From Oncomelania hupensis (taxonomy: Eukaryota > Mollusca > Gastropoda > Littorinimorpha > Pomatiopsidae), in contig CM072526.1 in the NCBI GenBank assembly GCA_036898135.1, forward strand, positions 9,801,726-9,865,725: a stretch of 64,000 bases of DNA, in the 5' to 3' direction. How positions within the stretch are numbered: the stretch's first letter is position 1; every line of letters begins with the position of its first letter. Shown in pieces: positions 11,932-22,619 of this stretch. The notes under the pieces were generated by a model, which was not told the origin of the DNA, made no database searches, and saw only the letters and a list, made by a program, of their open reading frames with translations. The position numbers and the translations under genes were made by a program.

Positions 11932-14900
11932 ATGACGGACACAAAAAGTCTTTCGCAATCTCCTTTGTTTAAAGACATCTTTCAAACTTTACAACTCCCT
12001 ATTTTTGACAGTCAAAATGTTATTAAATCTGTTTATAATAATTACGAATTTGTACTTAACAATTTTACTTTCAAATCCCCTGTTAAAATACGCATTCACG
12101 CTCAAATAACTTTTATTAAACCCGGCAGTATTGATGAAACGATGACTGTGTGGATTTCTTCAAGTCAAATTGAAGTGTTAAAATCTTCAGACCTAGACAA
12201 TGCTTATAACAACATCTTGACCAACCAGTTACAAGACAGCATTGAGCGCGCAACTATGAAAGGGTCTGGATGGACAGAAGGAAATTTAGAATCATTAGAA
12301 CTGAACATTGCAAAGTATAATCCAATCAAAGGGAAATCTTATATCCCTCTTCCCAAAGAAATTCTTGACAAGAAGGCTGTATTGAATATTAAGAACACCG
12401 ACGACAAATGTTTTTTGTGGTGTGTTCTGGCTAAATTATATCCTATTCAGTCGAAACAACATCCCGAAAGGGTGGCGCTATACAAAGATAAAATAACGAA
12501 CTTAAATCTCAAAGACATTAATTTCCCTGTTAGCCTTGACGCCATTGACAAATTTGAATCACAAAACTCTCCTATAACAGTCAATGTATATGTTTGGGAC
12601 CCTGAATCAAAACTTATGCCTTTACGAATCTCTCCTAATGCCCCATCGTTTTCAGACCTCAATCACCACGTCGATCTTTTACTAATAACAGACCCGCAAG
12701 ATCCTAGCATGCAACATTATACACTGATACGAAACATATCTAGATTATTAGGACACACTTCAAAACATCATGGCAAACAATATTTGTGCAGACGCTGTTT
12801 AACTAGAGTCTCTAATCTCCAAGTGGCTGACAAGCACAGTAAAATATGCAAAAGTATGACAGACATCCAAACCCGTCTTGTGTTACCAAAGCCGGGTTCT
12901 CAAGTATATTTTAAAAACATCAACAAACAATTCAAGCAGCCTTATATAGTTTATGCCGACTTCGAATCATTGATTTTAAAATACCAAGGCCCACAAGGAT
13001 TTTGTACGCCTAATTCATTCCTCACACACCTTCACGAAGTCTGCAGTTTTGGGTATGTAGTTGTTAGAGCCGACGGACAACATACAGAGCCGGTAATTTA
13101 CAGAGGGCCTGACGCAGCTCGGAAGTTCTTAGATGAGATGAACAAAATATACAAATTGTGTTTATTGCAGCTAGATAATCCGGCGCCCATGATATTTACT
13201 GAATCTGACTCCCATAATTTTAAAGCAGCTACACATTGCCACATTTGTAATAAAGAGTTTGACCCGAAGGACACAAAGACCCAAAGGGTGAGAGATCATT
13301 GTCACATAACAGGGGCATTTAGAGGTGCAGCTCATCAGAAATGCAACTTGGAATATGGAATCAAACATTTCTCTCTCCCTATTTTCATTCACAATCTTCG
13401 AAATTACGACTCCCATTTAATCATGCAGGCAGTGACGAAAGCATACAAAGTGTCATGTATTGCCGAGACAGAAGAAAAATATAAAACTTTCACTCTGAAT
13501 AAATTAAAGTTTTACGACAGCTTTCAACATTTGTCTTCCAGTTTAGAAACACTAGCTAAGAACTTACCCAGCTATCCTATCACTAGCAAATATTTTCCAG
13601 ACGTTACACTTATTCGGAAAGGCGTGTATCCTTATGAATACATGGATTCTTGGGAAGTGTTTGAAGAACTAGAATTACCCCCTAAAGAGAACTTCTATTC
13701 TTCACTCAATAAAAGTTTCATAACTAATATCGATTATGAACATGCTCACAACGTCTGGAATGCACTCAGTTGTAAAAACCTTGGTGACTACCACGACATA
13801 TATTTAAAAGCCGACGTCTGTTTGTTGGCTGATGTGTTTGAAAAATACAAAGAAACGAGTTTACATCATTACTCCCTCGACCCTTCTCATTATATTTCTT
13901 CGCCAGGAATGAGTTGGGATGCTTTCTTAAAACTTAGCGGTTCTAAAATTGATCTCATAACTGACCAGGTAATGATGACAATGATTGAGTCAGGCATTCG
14001 TGGAGGAATAAGCGTGGCAGCTCATAATTATTGCAAAGCCAACAATAAATACCTGAAGCACTATGACCCCTCGCAGAAATCTAATTATATAATGTACTTT
14101 GACGCCAACAATTTATACGGTTGGGCAATGAGTGAGCTTTTACCGGTTTCAGATTTCAAATTACTTGTTAATCCAAACCCCGCAAACTTGACTTGGTTAA
14201 ACAGTATTTTAAATCACCCTAAAGATCATACTATAGGGTTTATTGTCGAAGTTGACCTAGAGTATCCCAATGCTTTACACGACCTACATAATGATTACCC
14301 ATTAGCACCAGAAAGATTGCATGGTACAGACAAGCAACTTAAACTTATTCCCAACCTCTATAATAAATCTAATTACGTCTGCCACTACAGAAACCTGCAG
14401 TTCTACATCAGACACGGCATGAAGTGCACAGCGATTCACAAGCTTTTATTCTTTAAACAAACGAATGTCTTGGCCGGGTACATCAATAAAAACACAGAGC
14501 TCAGAAAACAAGCGCAATCTACGTTTGAAAAAGATTTCTTTAAGCTGCTGAATAACAGCTGTTTTGGTAAAACTATGGAGAACCCATACAAGCGAAAAGA
14601 TGTTAGGCTAATTACATCACCCAATCAAGCAATTAAATTAACATCTAAGCCTCAATACCTTGGTTACAAAGAGTTTCATGACTCCCTGTATGCAGTTACC
14701 ATGAAAACCACACAAGTTAATCTAGACAAACCAGTGTTTATGGGGATGACTATTCTCGACCTTTCTAAATTATTAATGTTCGAATTTTACTACGATTACT
14801 TTAAACCTAAATACCCGGAGGCCAGAGTTTTATACACAGACACAGACTCCCTTATACTAGACATCCCTACTGAAGACATTTATAAAGACTTAGAATCGGA

Positions 14901-15393
14901 ACTACAACATTACGATACTAGTGACTACCCTGAAACTCACCCTTTGTACAGCAAAGCAAACCAAAAGAAAATAGGTTTGATGAAAGATGAAATGAACGGG
15001 AAACTTATTGAAGAATACGCAGGACTGCGATATAAGCAGTACAGTATTAAACATGAATCTGGAGAATCTTCAAAAGCAAAAGGCACCCAAAAAGCTGCAA
15101 TAAAAAACAGAGATATCAGGCATGAAAACTACCTGGAAGCCTTAGATGGGAAAGAAGTTAAACCATACCCTAACACAACTATAAAGTCTAAAAACCATAT
15201 AGTGTCCACTGCTGTGACGACCAAAAAAACATTATGCGCTAATGACACAAAGAGAATAAGAGTAACTAAGGAGTTTGCATACGCTCTAGGCCACTATAAA
15301 TTACAGGTAGAAACAGCGACTGCGACTACGACTGCGACTACGACTGCGACTATGAGTAAGGAGGAAGTCCTGGAAGGCTTGAGTAAATGTTAA
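11932..15393 (+). CDS. polB: Protein-primed family B DNA polymerase (Polinton PolB)
   Basis: An intact 1153-residue protein expected to replicate the element by protein priming. Exonuclease motifs visible: Exo I D343-F-E345, Exo II N488..N491-Y-D493, Exo III Y624..D628. Polymerase motifs: A at D724 (DANNLYGW), B at N875-S-C-F-G879, C at D970-T-D972. Between Exo I and Exo II lies a Cys/His module (C436-x2-C439 and DHCHITG at 455-461) of the endonuclease VII-like type often seen in Polinton polymerases. The N-terminal third has a conserved block (DKCFLWCVLAKLYP) and a small zinc-binding-like CRRC...H..C stretch. The ATG at 11932 follows an A-rich motif. The gene ends 6 bp before the in-frame terminal stop of the convergent gene. 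A (TGCGAC/TACGAC)n-like Ala/Thr repeat sits near the C-terminus (around 15315-15352). Confidence 0.97.
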   Translation: MTDTKSLSQSPLFKDIFQTLQLPIFDSQNVIKSVYNNYEFVLNNFTFKSPVKIRIHAQITFIKPGSIDETMTVWISSSQIEVLKSSDLDNAYNNILTNQLQDSIERATMKGSGWTEGNLESLELNIAKYNPIKGKSYIPLPKEILDKKAVLNIKNTDDKCFLWCVLAKLYPIQSKQHPERVALYKDKITNLNLKDINFPVSLDAIDKFESQNSPITVNVYVWDPESKLMPLRISPNAPSFSDLNHHVDLLLITDPQDPSMQHYTLIRNISRLLGHTSKHHGKQYLCRRCLTRVSNLQVADKHSKICKSMTDIQTRLVLPKPGSQVYFKNINKQFKQPYIVYADFESLILKYQGPQGFCTPNSFLTHLHEVCSFGYVVVRADGQHTEPVIYRGPDAARKFLDEMNKIYKLCLLQLDNPAPMIFTESDSHNFKAATHCHICNKEFDPKDTKTQRVRDHCHITGAFRGAAHQKCNLEYGIKHFSLPIFIHNLRNYDSHLIMQAVTKAYKVSCIAETEEKYKTFTLNKLKFYDSFQHLSSSLETLAKNLPSYPITSKYFPDVTLIRKGVYPYEYMDSWEVFEELELPPKENFYSSLNKSFITNIDYEHAHNVWNALSCKNLGDYHDIYLKADVCLLADVFEKYKETSLHHYSLDPSHYISSPGMSWDAFLKLSGSKIDLITDQVMMTMIESGIRGGISVAAHNYCKANNKYLKHYDPSQKSNYIMYFDANNLYGWAMSELLPVSDFKLLVNPNPANLTWLNSILNHPKDHTIGFIVEVDLEYPNALHDLHNDYPLAPERLHGTDKQLKLIPNLYNKSNYVCHYRNLQFYIRHGMKCTAIHKLLFFKQTNVLAGYINKNTELRKQAQSTFEKDFFKLLNNSCFGKTMENPYKRKDVRLITSPNQAIKLTSKPQYLGYKEFHDSLYAVTMKTTQVNLDKPVFMGMTILDLSKLLMFEFYYDYFKPKYPEARVLYTDTDSLILDIPTEDIYKDLESELQHYDTSDYPETHPLYSKANQKKIGLMKDEMNGKLIEEYAGLRYKQYSIKHESGESSKAKGTQKAAIKNRDIRHENYLEALDGKEVKPYPNTTIKSKNHIVSTAVTTKKTLCANDTKRIRVTKEFAYALGHYKLQVETATATTTATTTATMSKEEVLEGLSKC

Positions 15394-15483
15394 CTGTATT
15401 TATTCTGAAGCGCCAAGCTTTTTCTTCAAAGCATCTAGCTGCTCTTTCCGTCCCAGTAGTCTCCCTTCTTCTATTAATTTTTT

Positions 15484-16062
15484 TTAAATTTCTTCAACAT
15501 TAACAGGTGCAGACCTAGATTTAGATTGTATGTCGTGCTTCAACTTTTTATATTCTTCAAAATCTCGCTGAATAATTACAAACTCTTGGTCTGTAATCTG
15601 AGTGTCTTCTAGAGCTTTTGAAATTATTAAGTTCATGCTAGTAAGTTTAGCTATCGCAAGGCTAGAAATGAGGTCGTGTTTTTCTAGTTTCTTAGATACT
15701 TTAGTATTAATTACGCCAAGTAAAACTGACATCACTGAAGATAATCCGACAGCCACTCCTAATCCAAAACTAATTGGTATACCAATTCCAGTCACCAATA
15801 ATCCCACGCTGACCGCAGCTTCCGCTGCATTAATAACATTTAGACCAGTAGACACGTAATTTATTCCGCTATAAGCGCCGGAATACCTTCGTCTGCATCT
15901 AGAGTACTTTTGGATATCTGATTCAATTTGAGTCCTAACTTTTCTTATTTCTTCCAACCTGAACGTTTGAACATTACTTAAGTCTAACGTTGGAGCACTG
16001 GGTTGCATTGGTTGTTCATCCACTACTGCTTCTACTATAGCAGGATACAATTTTGTCGTCAT
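15484..16062 (-). CDS. Hydrophobic Polinton protein, 192 aa, probable premature stop
   Basis: Starts at the ATG at 16062 (MTTKLYP), preceded by a TAAAAAT-type motif. Residues about 35-60 are charged and helical. Residues about 78-118 form a long Gly/Val/Ile-rich hydrophobic hairpin, probably two membrane segments. The C-terminus is helical and charged. After the TAA at 15484-15486 the same frame stays open for 27 more codons of Lys/Glu/Leu-rich sequence, to a TAA at 15400-15402. This suggests a recent nonsense change in an A-rich tract. The function is unknown. Hydrophobic proteins of this kind are common in Polintons and may be virion membrane proteins (inference). Confidence 0.7.
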   Translation of the reverse strand: MTTKLYPAIVEAVVDEQPMQPSAPTLDLSNVQTFRLEEIRKVRTQIESDIQKYSRCRRRYSGAYSGINYVSTGLNVINAAEAAVSVGLLVTGIGIPISFGLGVAVGLSSVMSVLLGVINTKVSKKLEKHDLISSLAIAKLTSMNLIISKALEDTQITDQEFVIIQRDFEEYKKLKHDIQSKSRSAPVNVEEI

Positions 16063-16095
16063 ATTTTTAGTGTGAAAAAAAAGGGTTAACAATAA

Positions 16096-16195
16096 TTAAC
16101 TTGATTTTAGTTTATTAGCAAAATATTCTATTTGACTATCAGAAAATATCTGATCGCTGAAATAAAATGCTAACAGATCTACGTTGTCTAGGCTA
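16096..16195 (-). pseudogene. C-terminal part of the Polinton gene split by the Gypsy insertion
   Basis: Read on the minus strand from the left LTR, this stretch continues the frame of the gene at 21820-22600 and ends at TAA 16096-16098. If the LTR element and one copy of the 5-bp target duplication are ignored, the total length is 876 nt, a multiple of three (291 residues). It is therefore the severed 3' end of that gene. Confidence 0.82.
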
Positions 16196-16875
16196 TGTTA
16201 CGTTGAAACGCGAATGGGGCGTATGAAATGCGCACGATGTTATGTGTGAAGCGCGTGCAATGGTAGGCTTGTGTGTGACGCGCGCGATAGATCTGTTCGT
16301 TTTATTTTTGCAACGCATGCAGTAATAGAGTGTATTTATCTTTGATTTGATTTTGCGTTGTTATTAGTAGAGGCTTTGTGTAACGTTAGTGTTTTTAGTT
16401 GGTCGATATTGTTTGAGAATTTTCGGGAATCAGTTGTTTACTATCGATCGAAGCGTGTGGATTATTCTGTTGGTTACCATGGAAGCTTCCATTCCAAATG
16501 AGGTTGTATGATGTGAGTCACGTGATGATGAAATTAATTTTGATTGGTTGTGGTGTTTTATGTAGGATTATTCTCGTTTGTTCCCGTGTATGTAGAGACT
16601 ATATAAGCGCCACATTGTTAAAAGAGTTGAGTTGTTGTTGATAGTGATTTGGAAAGTAAATTTGAGAGTGGAAAGACGATTGAGCGATTGTATGCAGTTG
16701 TTGATGTGTGCTGAATAAAAAGTGGAAAACTTCATACGTCGACTTTGTGACTTGTATGCTGTTTGGACGGGTTGCGTGGATAAACGAATCTGAGTTACAC
16801 AACTATCAGGAATTCAAGCATCGGGGCTGAATCAGATACTGATAGAAAAACACCAACATCGAATCGAGTGTAACA
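16196..16875 (+). repeat. 5' LTR
   Basis: 680 bp, TGTTAC...GTAACA. Contains a TATA-box-like CTATATAAGC near 16608-16617 and AATAAA near 16712, fitting a U3-R-U5 layout. Preceded by GGCTA. Confidence 0.95.
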
Positions 16876-16878
16876 TTT

Positions 16879-16896
16879 TGGGGGCCAAGCCGGGAT
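16879..16896 (+). promoter_or_regulatory. Primer binding site, tRNA-Pro-like
   Basis: TGGGGGCCAAGCCGGGAT begins three bases after the LTR. It matches the tRNA-Pro type primer site of gammaretroviruses at its first seven and last seven bases, with four changed bases in the middle. The tRNA assignment is therefore an inference. Confidence 0.6.
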
Positions 16897-17408
16897 TCAC
16901 GCCATAGCCAAGGGTTCAACTGCTACAACAAGCGAGTCAACGTTACGAGAGGCAGTCATCGAGGGTAGCCGCCAACGAGTTGCGTCGAGAGGGGCCAACA
17001 TACTGGGACTACATCCGATAGATTCGGGTTGACTGCAAGGGCGTGTAGTCGCTGAAGAGTTGCTTCGTGAGCGAACAACAGATCGGGACTACGTGGCTGC
17101 CGTAAGACTACGTCGAGGGACAGTCTCGGAGCTACATCGCCAGTATTACAGAGAGCGACGAGCGGACGTCGCGTCTACTTCAGCACAGGAGCGTATACAT
17201 CAACACCAGCATGGTGCAGCGTCGCATACGACGAGGACAGCGGGGCCTGCGTCAGCGAAGGCGACTAGTGACAAGCATCAGCGCTACTGCAGAAAGCGTG
17301 CTGTTCTAGAACAGTCTAGAAAGGTACCGCACAGTCAAGAACTTTCTAGAAAAAGAACTTTCCAGAAAAAGAACTTTCCAGAAAAAGAACTTCCAGAAAA
17401 GCATCAAG
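16897..17408 (+). other. Gypsy leader region
   Basis: About 510 bp between primer site and gag. An Arg-rich open frame (17060-17416) overlaps the gag start in another frame. It has no ATG and is probably not a gene. At 17338-17400 a 17-bp unit like CTTTCCAGAAAAAGAA is repeated about four times. Confidence 0.6.
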
Positions 17409-20400
17409 ATGGCTGACTTCTGGCAGAAAGGGATTGCACTGAATCTAAAAGGCAAACAGCTGACGGAGTACGTCAAATCCCAGGAGAGAATACAAGAACG
17501 AGAATTAGAAGAGCAGCGTCGCCGTGAAGAAAGAGAATTAGAAGAGAAGCGTCTAGAAAAGGAAGAGCAGCGTCGCCGCGAAGAACGAGAATTAGAAGAG
17601 AAGCGTCTAGAAAAGGAAGAGCAGCGTCGCCGTGAAGAAAGAGAATTTGAACTGAAGCGTCTGGAAATTGAACAGCAGCAGCAAGAAAGAGATCGTCAGT
17701 ACCAGCTAGAGTTGGCGCGTATCCAAAACAATCAGCATGCGCCACAAGTCACCAACGACCATACGGCTCCAAAATTGCCAGCTTTCGTCGACGGGAAGGA
17801 CCAGATTGACAGTTATCTGGCGAGATTCGAAAGGTTCGCTGAAAGCTCTAACTGGCAACCTCAAGACTGAGCAATTCGACTGAGTGCACTTCTGACGGGG
17901 CAAGCTCTCGAAGTTTACACCAGACTGTCGAACGATGACGCCAAAAACTACGACGTCTTGAAAGAGGCCCTGTTGCAGTGCTACAACTTTACAGAGAAGG
18001 GCTACCGTAAACGCTTCCGTGAATGCCGGCCTAAGTCAGACGAGACGCCAAAGCAGTTTGTGGAGCGCCTGTCGTCATATCTACACAAGTGGGTGGAGTT
18101 ATCAGGCGAAAGGAAATCTTACGACAGTCTCCATGACCTGATCGTGAAAGAACAATTTCTCAATGCCTGTCACAAGGACCTAGCGACCCACTTAGAAGAA
18201 CAAAAGCTGCAGACGCTTAAAGATGTGACTGAGGCTGCTGAAAGATATCTTATCGCTCATGGGAAAACCCTGGGGCCACCCAGCGCGACGAAACATTTTC
18301 AGAAGACTGCAAACCATGGGAACCAGGTCCAAGGGAGCCAGACGAGCCAGAGACAGACGGACTCCACGCCTCCTCCCAGGGAAGGGCATTCAAGAGGCTG
18401 TTTCACCTGCAACGCTACAGACCACAGAGCGGCTAACTGCCCTCAAAACAAAAGTAGCGGGCAGCGGGGCAGTACGGACAATGCAGCAGTGGGCAACCGA
18501 CAGAGACGTTTCTCCAATCAACGGCAAACCAGTAGATCTGACCATCAGGTGTGCGGCGGGAGCGTCATTCTTCCGAGTGAGACCGAGCGCGCAGCTACTC
18601 CCGCGGACGTGCAAGAGTGCATAACCGATGGCCAACTTCTCCTTGCCAACGGGAAATCCATCCCCGTCGTCGCCAGTGCAGCGATGACCGTCCAGAACAT
18701 GCCTGTTTCCAAGGGACGCGTCGGAAATCATGAAATGACTGTCCTAAGAGACTCTGGTTGCAGTGGGGTCATTGTCAGAGAAGATCTAATCGCTAAAGAA
18801 CAGTTCACTGGCGATTCAAAATGGACACTTATGGCCGACAGCAAATGTGTGAGAGCGCCAGTTGCGAAGATTCATGTCAACACCCCTTTCTACATAGGCG
18901 AAGTAGAAGCGGTTTGCCTGAAGAAGCCGCTGTATGATTTAATGATCGGGAATATCGACGGCGCGAGACGACCCGACGACCCCGATCCAGAGTGGAGTCC
19001 TGCCTCAACTCAACACGTCGAAGTTGTGGAGGAGGATCCATTGCCATTTCCCGATGGAGACCTTACAGAGCTGCTACGGGACAATGTGGTTACTCCGGCT
19101 CAGCCCTGCCGACCAGAGATCGTCGGTGCTGTTACTACCAGGGCCCAGGCCAAGAGAGACAAGACGTCTACGCCACTGAAGGTCGCCGACAACTCCAAAG
19201 CTGCCATCGTGGACAGAGATATACTAATCCAGCTCCAGGAAGCTGATAATACTTTAAACAAGTACAGGAACCGCCAAGACAACGTGACCAAGGGCAGTGG
19301 CACGGTCTATTTTGAGGTGAAGGCCAAGATCCTGTATCGAATCTTCCAGCACCCGAGGGTCAACGGAGGGAAACCACTACGTCAAGTCTTGGTACCATTA
19401 CCCCTCATGCGTCAAGTGATGGAAGTAGCACATGACTCCATCATGGGAGGTCACCTAGGCATCAAGAAGACGTCAGACAGAATCCAGGCGGTGTTCTACT
19501 GGCCAGGACTTCATGCGGACGTCAGCCGTTTCTGTCGATCATGTGACATTTGCCAGAAGACCATACCTCGAGGAAGGGTCCCTAAAGTGCCAATGCAGAG
19601 AATGCCTTTGATCGACCGACCTTTCAAGAGGGTGGCCTTAGACTTAATCGGCGAAATAAGACCTCCGAGTGAAGAAGGTCATCGATGGGTACTGACTTTA
19701 GTAGACTATGCGACTCGGTACCCAGAAGCAGTGCCACTGAAGAAGATTGACACTGAAACTGTAGCAGAGGCACTGGTGGACATGTTCAGTAGACTTGGAG
19801 TGCCTGAAGAAATTCTGACAGACCTCGGGACGCAGTTCGTCTCTGACTGCATGAAGGAGGTCAACAGACTGCTGAGCATCCGGCATTTAACTACGACACC
19901 CTACCATCCAATGTGCAACGGGCTTGTCGAAAAATTCAATGCTACGCTGAAGTCCACCCTGAAGAAACTGTGCAGCGAGCAGCCCAGACAATGGCATCGC
20001 TACATCAATGCCCTACTTTTCGCCTACAGAGAAGTACCGCAGGAGTCCACCGGTATTTCTCCGTTCGAGCTGCTATACGGAAGAACCATCCGAGGGACGA
20101 TGCACATCCTGAAAGAACTGTGGACGAAGGAAGTGGACACCCCAGAGGTGAAGAACAGTTACCAGTACGTGTTTGAGCTACGAGAGAAGCTGGAGCAGAC
20201 TCTCGAGATAGCCAGAGAAAACCTGAAGAAGTCCCAGGACTGTGGAAAGCACTACTATGACCGTAGGGCTGTGAACAGGAAGTTTAAACCTGGCAACAAA
20301 GTGCTGGTGCTGCTACCTACTGATCATAATAAGTTGCTGATGCAGTGGAAAGGCCCGTACGAAGTGGAGACCGTGGTGGGAATCAACGACTACAAGGTGA

Positions 20401-20948
20401 AGGTCGGCCAACATTCCAAGATATACCACGCCAACCTCCTTAAGCTGTACGTGGAAAGGCCATTGGAGACTGTACAGGCAGCGACAGCAGCTGAGATCGA
20501 CGACAGCTTTGACAGCGAGGAACTGTTGGAACTGGGAGACTTCCACAGCAAAAAAGGCATCAATGATGTTAAGCTAGGACCACGCTTGACGGAAGGTCAA
20601 AAGATTGAGCTCAAGGACCTTATGGGCGAGTTTCCCCATAACTTCAATGATGTCCCAGGCTCTACGACTTTGGTCGAACATGAAGTCCACACCCAGACCT
20701 GGAAGGAGCATCTGCAGACCTTGAGGGAGCTGTTCCACCGTCCCGCAGAAGCCAACCTGACCGTGAGACCCAGCGAATGCATTCTGGGAGCTGACAACGT
20801 CGACTGCGTTGGACATCCGACGGAAGAAGAAGACAACGGAGGATGCACTGACTCCAGGAAAGCCCACGTGATCGTCGTCTTTGACCCTGGGCCGATGACA
20901 ACTGCAACTGACGAGGGCGTCGTTTCCTTGCGAACGAAAGAACATTGA
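17409..20948 (+). pseudogene. Gypsy gag-pol: Gag, protease, integrase, deleted reverse transcriptase
   Basis: One frame from ATG 17409 to TGA at 20946-20948, broken once by TGA at 17868-17870, where homologues would carry Trp. Order: Glu/Arg coiled coil with 2-3 tandem repeats (residues about 25-95); retrotransposon Gag region; CCHC knuckle (C-x2-C-x4-H-x4-C from 18399); aspartic protease DSG at 18750; integrase HHCC zinc domain (first His at 19452), catalytic D at 19641, D at 19821, E at 19929 (D-x35-E); GPY/F module WKGPYEVE near 20346. After integrase comes an RT N-terminal segment (DVPGSTTLVEHE), joined near 20694-20700 to the RT thumb end (WKEHLQTLRELF, then CILGADNVDCVGH). The palm with YxDD and the RNase H are absent. 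The element is therefore incapable of reverse transcription by itself. Confidence 0.9.
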
Positions 20949-21123
20949 CTGTGTGGACGAACTAAGAATATTGGTAATGACAGACTTGAAAATGAAAAAC
21001 GTTGACTGTGTGAATGAGCTGAGAACATTGACAGTATCCAGAAAGACTGAATTAAGTTTTAATTTCTGATTTTGTTTGGGCATTACGTTTCAACGTTGTT
21101 GAAAGAAATTAGGTAAATTTCTT

Positions 21124-21139
21124 CTTGAGTGGGGGGTTA
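21124..21139 (+). promoter_or_regulatory. Polypurine tract before the 3' LTR
   Basis: CTTGAGTGGGGGGTTA lies immediately 5' of the TGTTAC start of the right LTR, the expected position for plus-strand priming. Confidence 0.7.
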
Positions 21140-21819
21140 TGTTACGTTGAAACGCGAATGGGGCGTATGAAATGCGCACGATGTTATGTGTGAAGCGCGT
21201 GCAATGGTAGGCTTGTGTGTGACGCGCGCGATAGATCTGTTCGTTTTATTTTTGCAACGCATGCAGTAATAGAGTGTATTTATCTTTGATTTGATTTTGC
21301 GTTGTTATTAGTAGAGGCTTTGTGTAACGTTAGTGTTTTTAGTTGGTCGATATTGTTTGAGAATTTTCGGGAATCAGTTGTTTACTATCGATCGAAGCGT
21401 GTGGATTATTCTGTTGGTTACCATGGAAGCTTCCATTCCAAATGAGGTTGTATGACGTGAGTCACGTGATGATGAAATTAATTTTGATTGGTTGTGGTGT
21501 TTTATGTAGGATTATTCTCGTTTGTTCCCGTGTATGTAGAGACTATATAAGCGCCACATTGTTAAAAGAGTTGAGTTGTTGTTGATAGTGATTTGGAAAG
21601 TAAATTTGAGAGTGGAAAGACGATTGAGCGATTGTATGCAGTTGTTGATGTGTGCTGAATAAAAAGTGGAAAACTTCATACGTCGACTTTGTGACTTGTA
21701 TGCTGTTTGGACGGGTTGCGTGGATAAACGAATCTGAGTTACACAACTATCAGGAATTCAAGCATCGGGGCTGAATCAGATACTGATAGAAAAACACCAA
21801 CATCGAATCGAGTGTAACA
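21140..21819 (+). repeat. 3' LTR
   Basis: 680 bp, identical by eye to the 5' LTR except C21456 vs T16512. Followed by GGCTA. Confidence 0.95.
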
Positions 21820-22600
21820 GGCTAATTTGCGCTATTCTGTCAATAGGATTTGGAACAGGGATAAAAGTTATCTTGGGCGAGGAAGTAAATACGGAATACT
21901 GATCTTCGCTTTCTCTTTTCTTCATAAATACTGTAATTCGTCTGGGATTCTCATCTAAATCAGCCCAACTTAGAGACACTTGTGGAATTACATTAACATT
22001 TCTCTGCGTAGGCCTGTGAGCAATTATGTCCAGTGCTATCATGGCTGCACTACCTATCTGTAAAGGAGGCTGCAGAACAACTCTGACATTTTTCCCTGCG
22101 GTTTCACGCTTATGTAAAACATAGCTGCTTTTTTTGTAGGCTTTGACTTCTATGTTTTCCCGGTTGTTTTCATCCGGCACTAGACTAACTAACATAGGCC
22201 CGGCGTTAATAATTTTCTTAAATTTATTGTCTGGTCCCATAAAAGTGTAAGGGCTTTCGCACTTGAATTTAATAAGCCAATCTAATTCCGTGTCTACAGG
22301 TGTTAAAGACCAGATATTTTCTCGTTTAGTAATAGCATACTTAAAATCGGGATCTACTTTACCGGCATTAAAATCCTTTAGCTGATCGATAGATGGTTTT
22401 TCTGGCAATACTGACGGCGGCACTGCTTCAGGTACTGCCGGCACTACAGGCACTAGCGCTCGTTTATAATATCCATTTTGTGTAAATTCGAAACCGTAAA
22501 TAGACCCAACAATAGCATTCGCATCAAAGTCAATTGTGTCTGCTAAGTCTTTCAGTTCAATGGTAGGACAGGTTACTGGAATTTGAGGGCCGATTGACAT
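21820..22600 (-). pseudogene. Polinton structural-type protein, N-terminal part, split by the Gypsy element
   Basis: ATG at 22600. About 260 codons read into the right LTR. The natural 3' end lies at 16096-16190, so the original protein would be 291 residues. The sequence has an acidic N-terminus, a Pro/Val/Ala-rich linker (around residues 51-70), and a beta-rich remainder without membrane segments. The gene sits directly downstream of the penton-like gene on the same strand (19-bp gap), so it may belong to a virion-protein operon-like cluster. I do not recognise the family. The last residues before the LTR stop are not native. Confidence 0.75.
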
Positions 22601-22619
22601 TGTATTTTAAAATTAAACT

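Larger units (their letters stand above)
16196..21819 (+). mobile_element. Gypsy/Ty3 LTR retrotransposon with integrase before an RT remnant; nested in the Polinton
   Basis: Two 680-bp LTRs begin TGTTAC and end GTAACA, flanked by the duplication GGCTA (16191-16195 and 21820-21824). The coding order is gag, zinc knuckle, aspartic protease, integrase, then only the beginning and end of RT. Integrase upstream of RT is the order known for the Gmr1 group of Gypsy elements. The LTRs differ at one position by eye (T16512 vs C21456), so the insertion is young. The element cannot make its own RT and must be non-autonomous now. Confidence 0.95.

Noticed and set aside
16599..16802. Identical 67-codon frames antisense in both LTRs
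   Set aside because: Identical because the LTRs are identical. They are antisense to the promoter region and show no domain.
20574..21083. Antisense open frames over the Gypsy 3' region
   Set aside because: Shadows of the gag-pol frame in GC-richer sequence. No domain.
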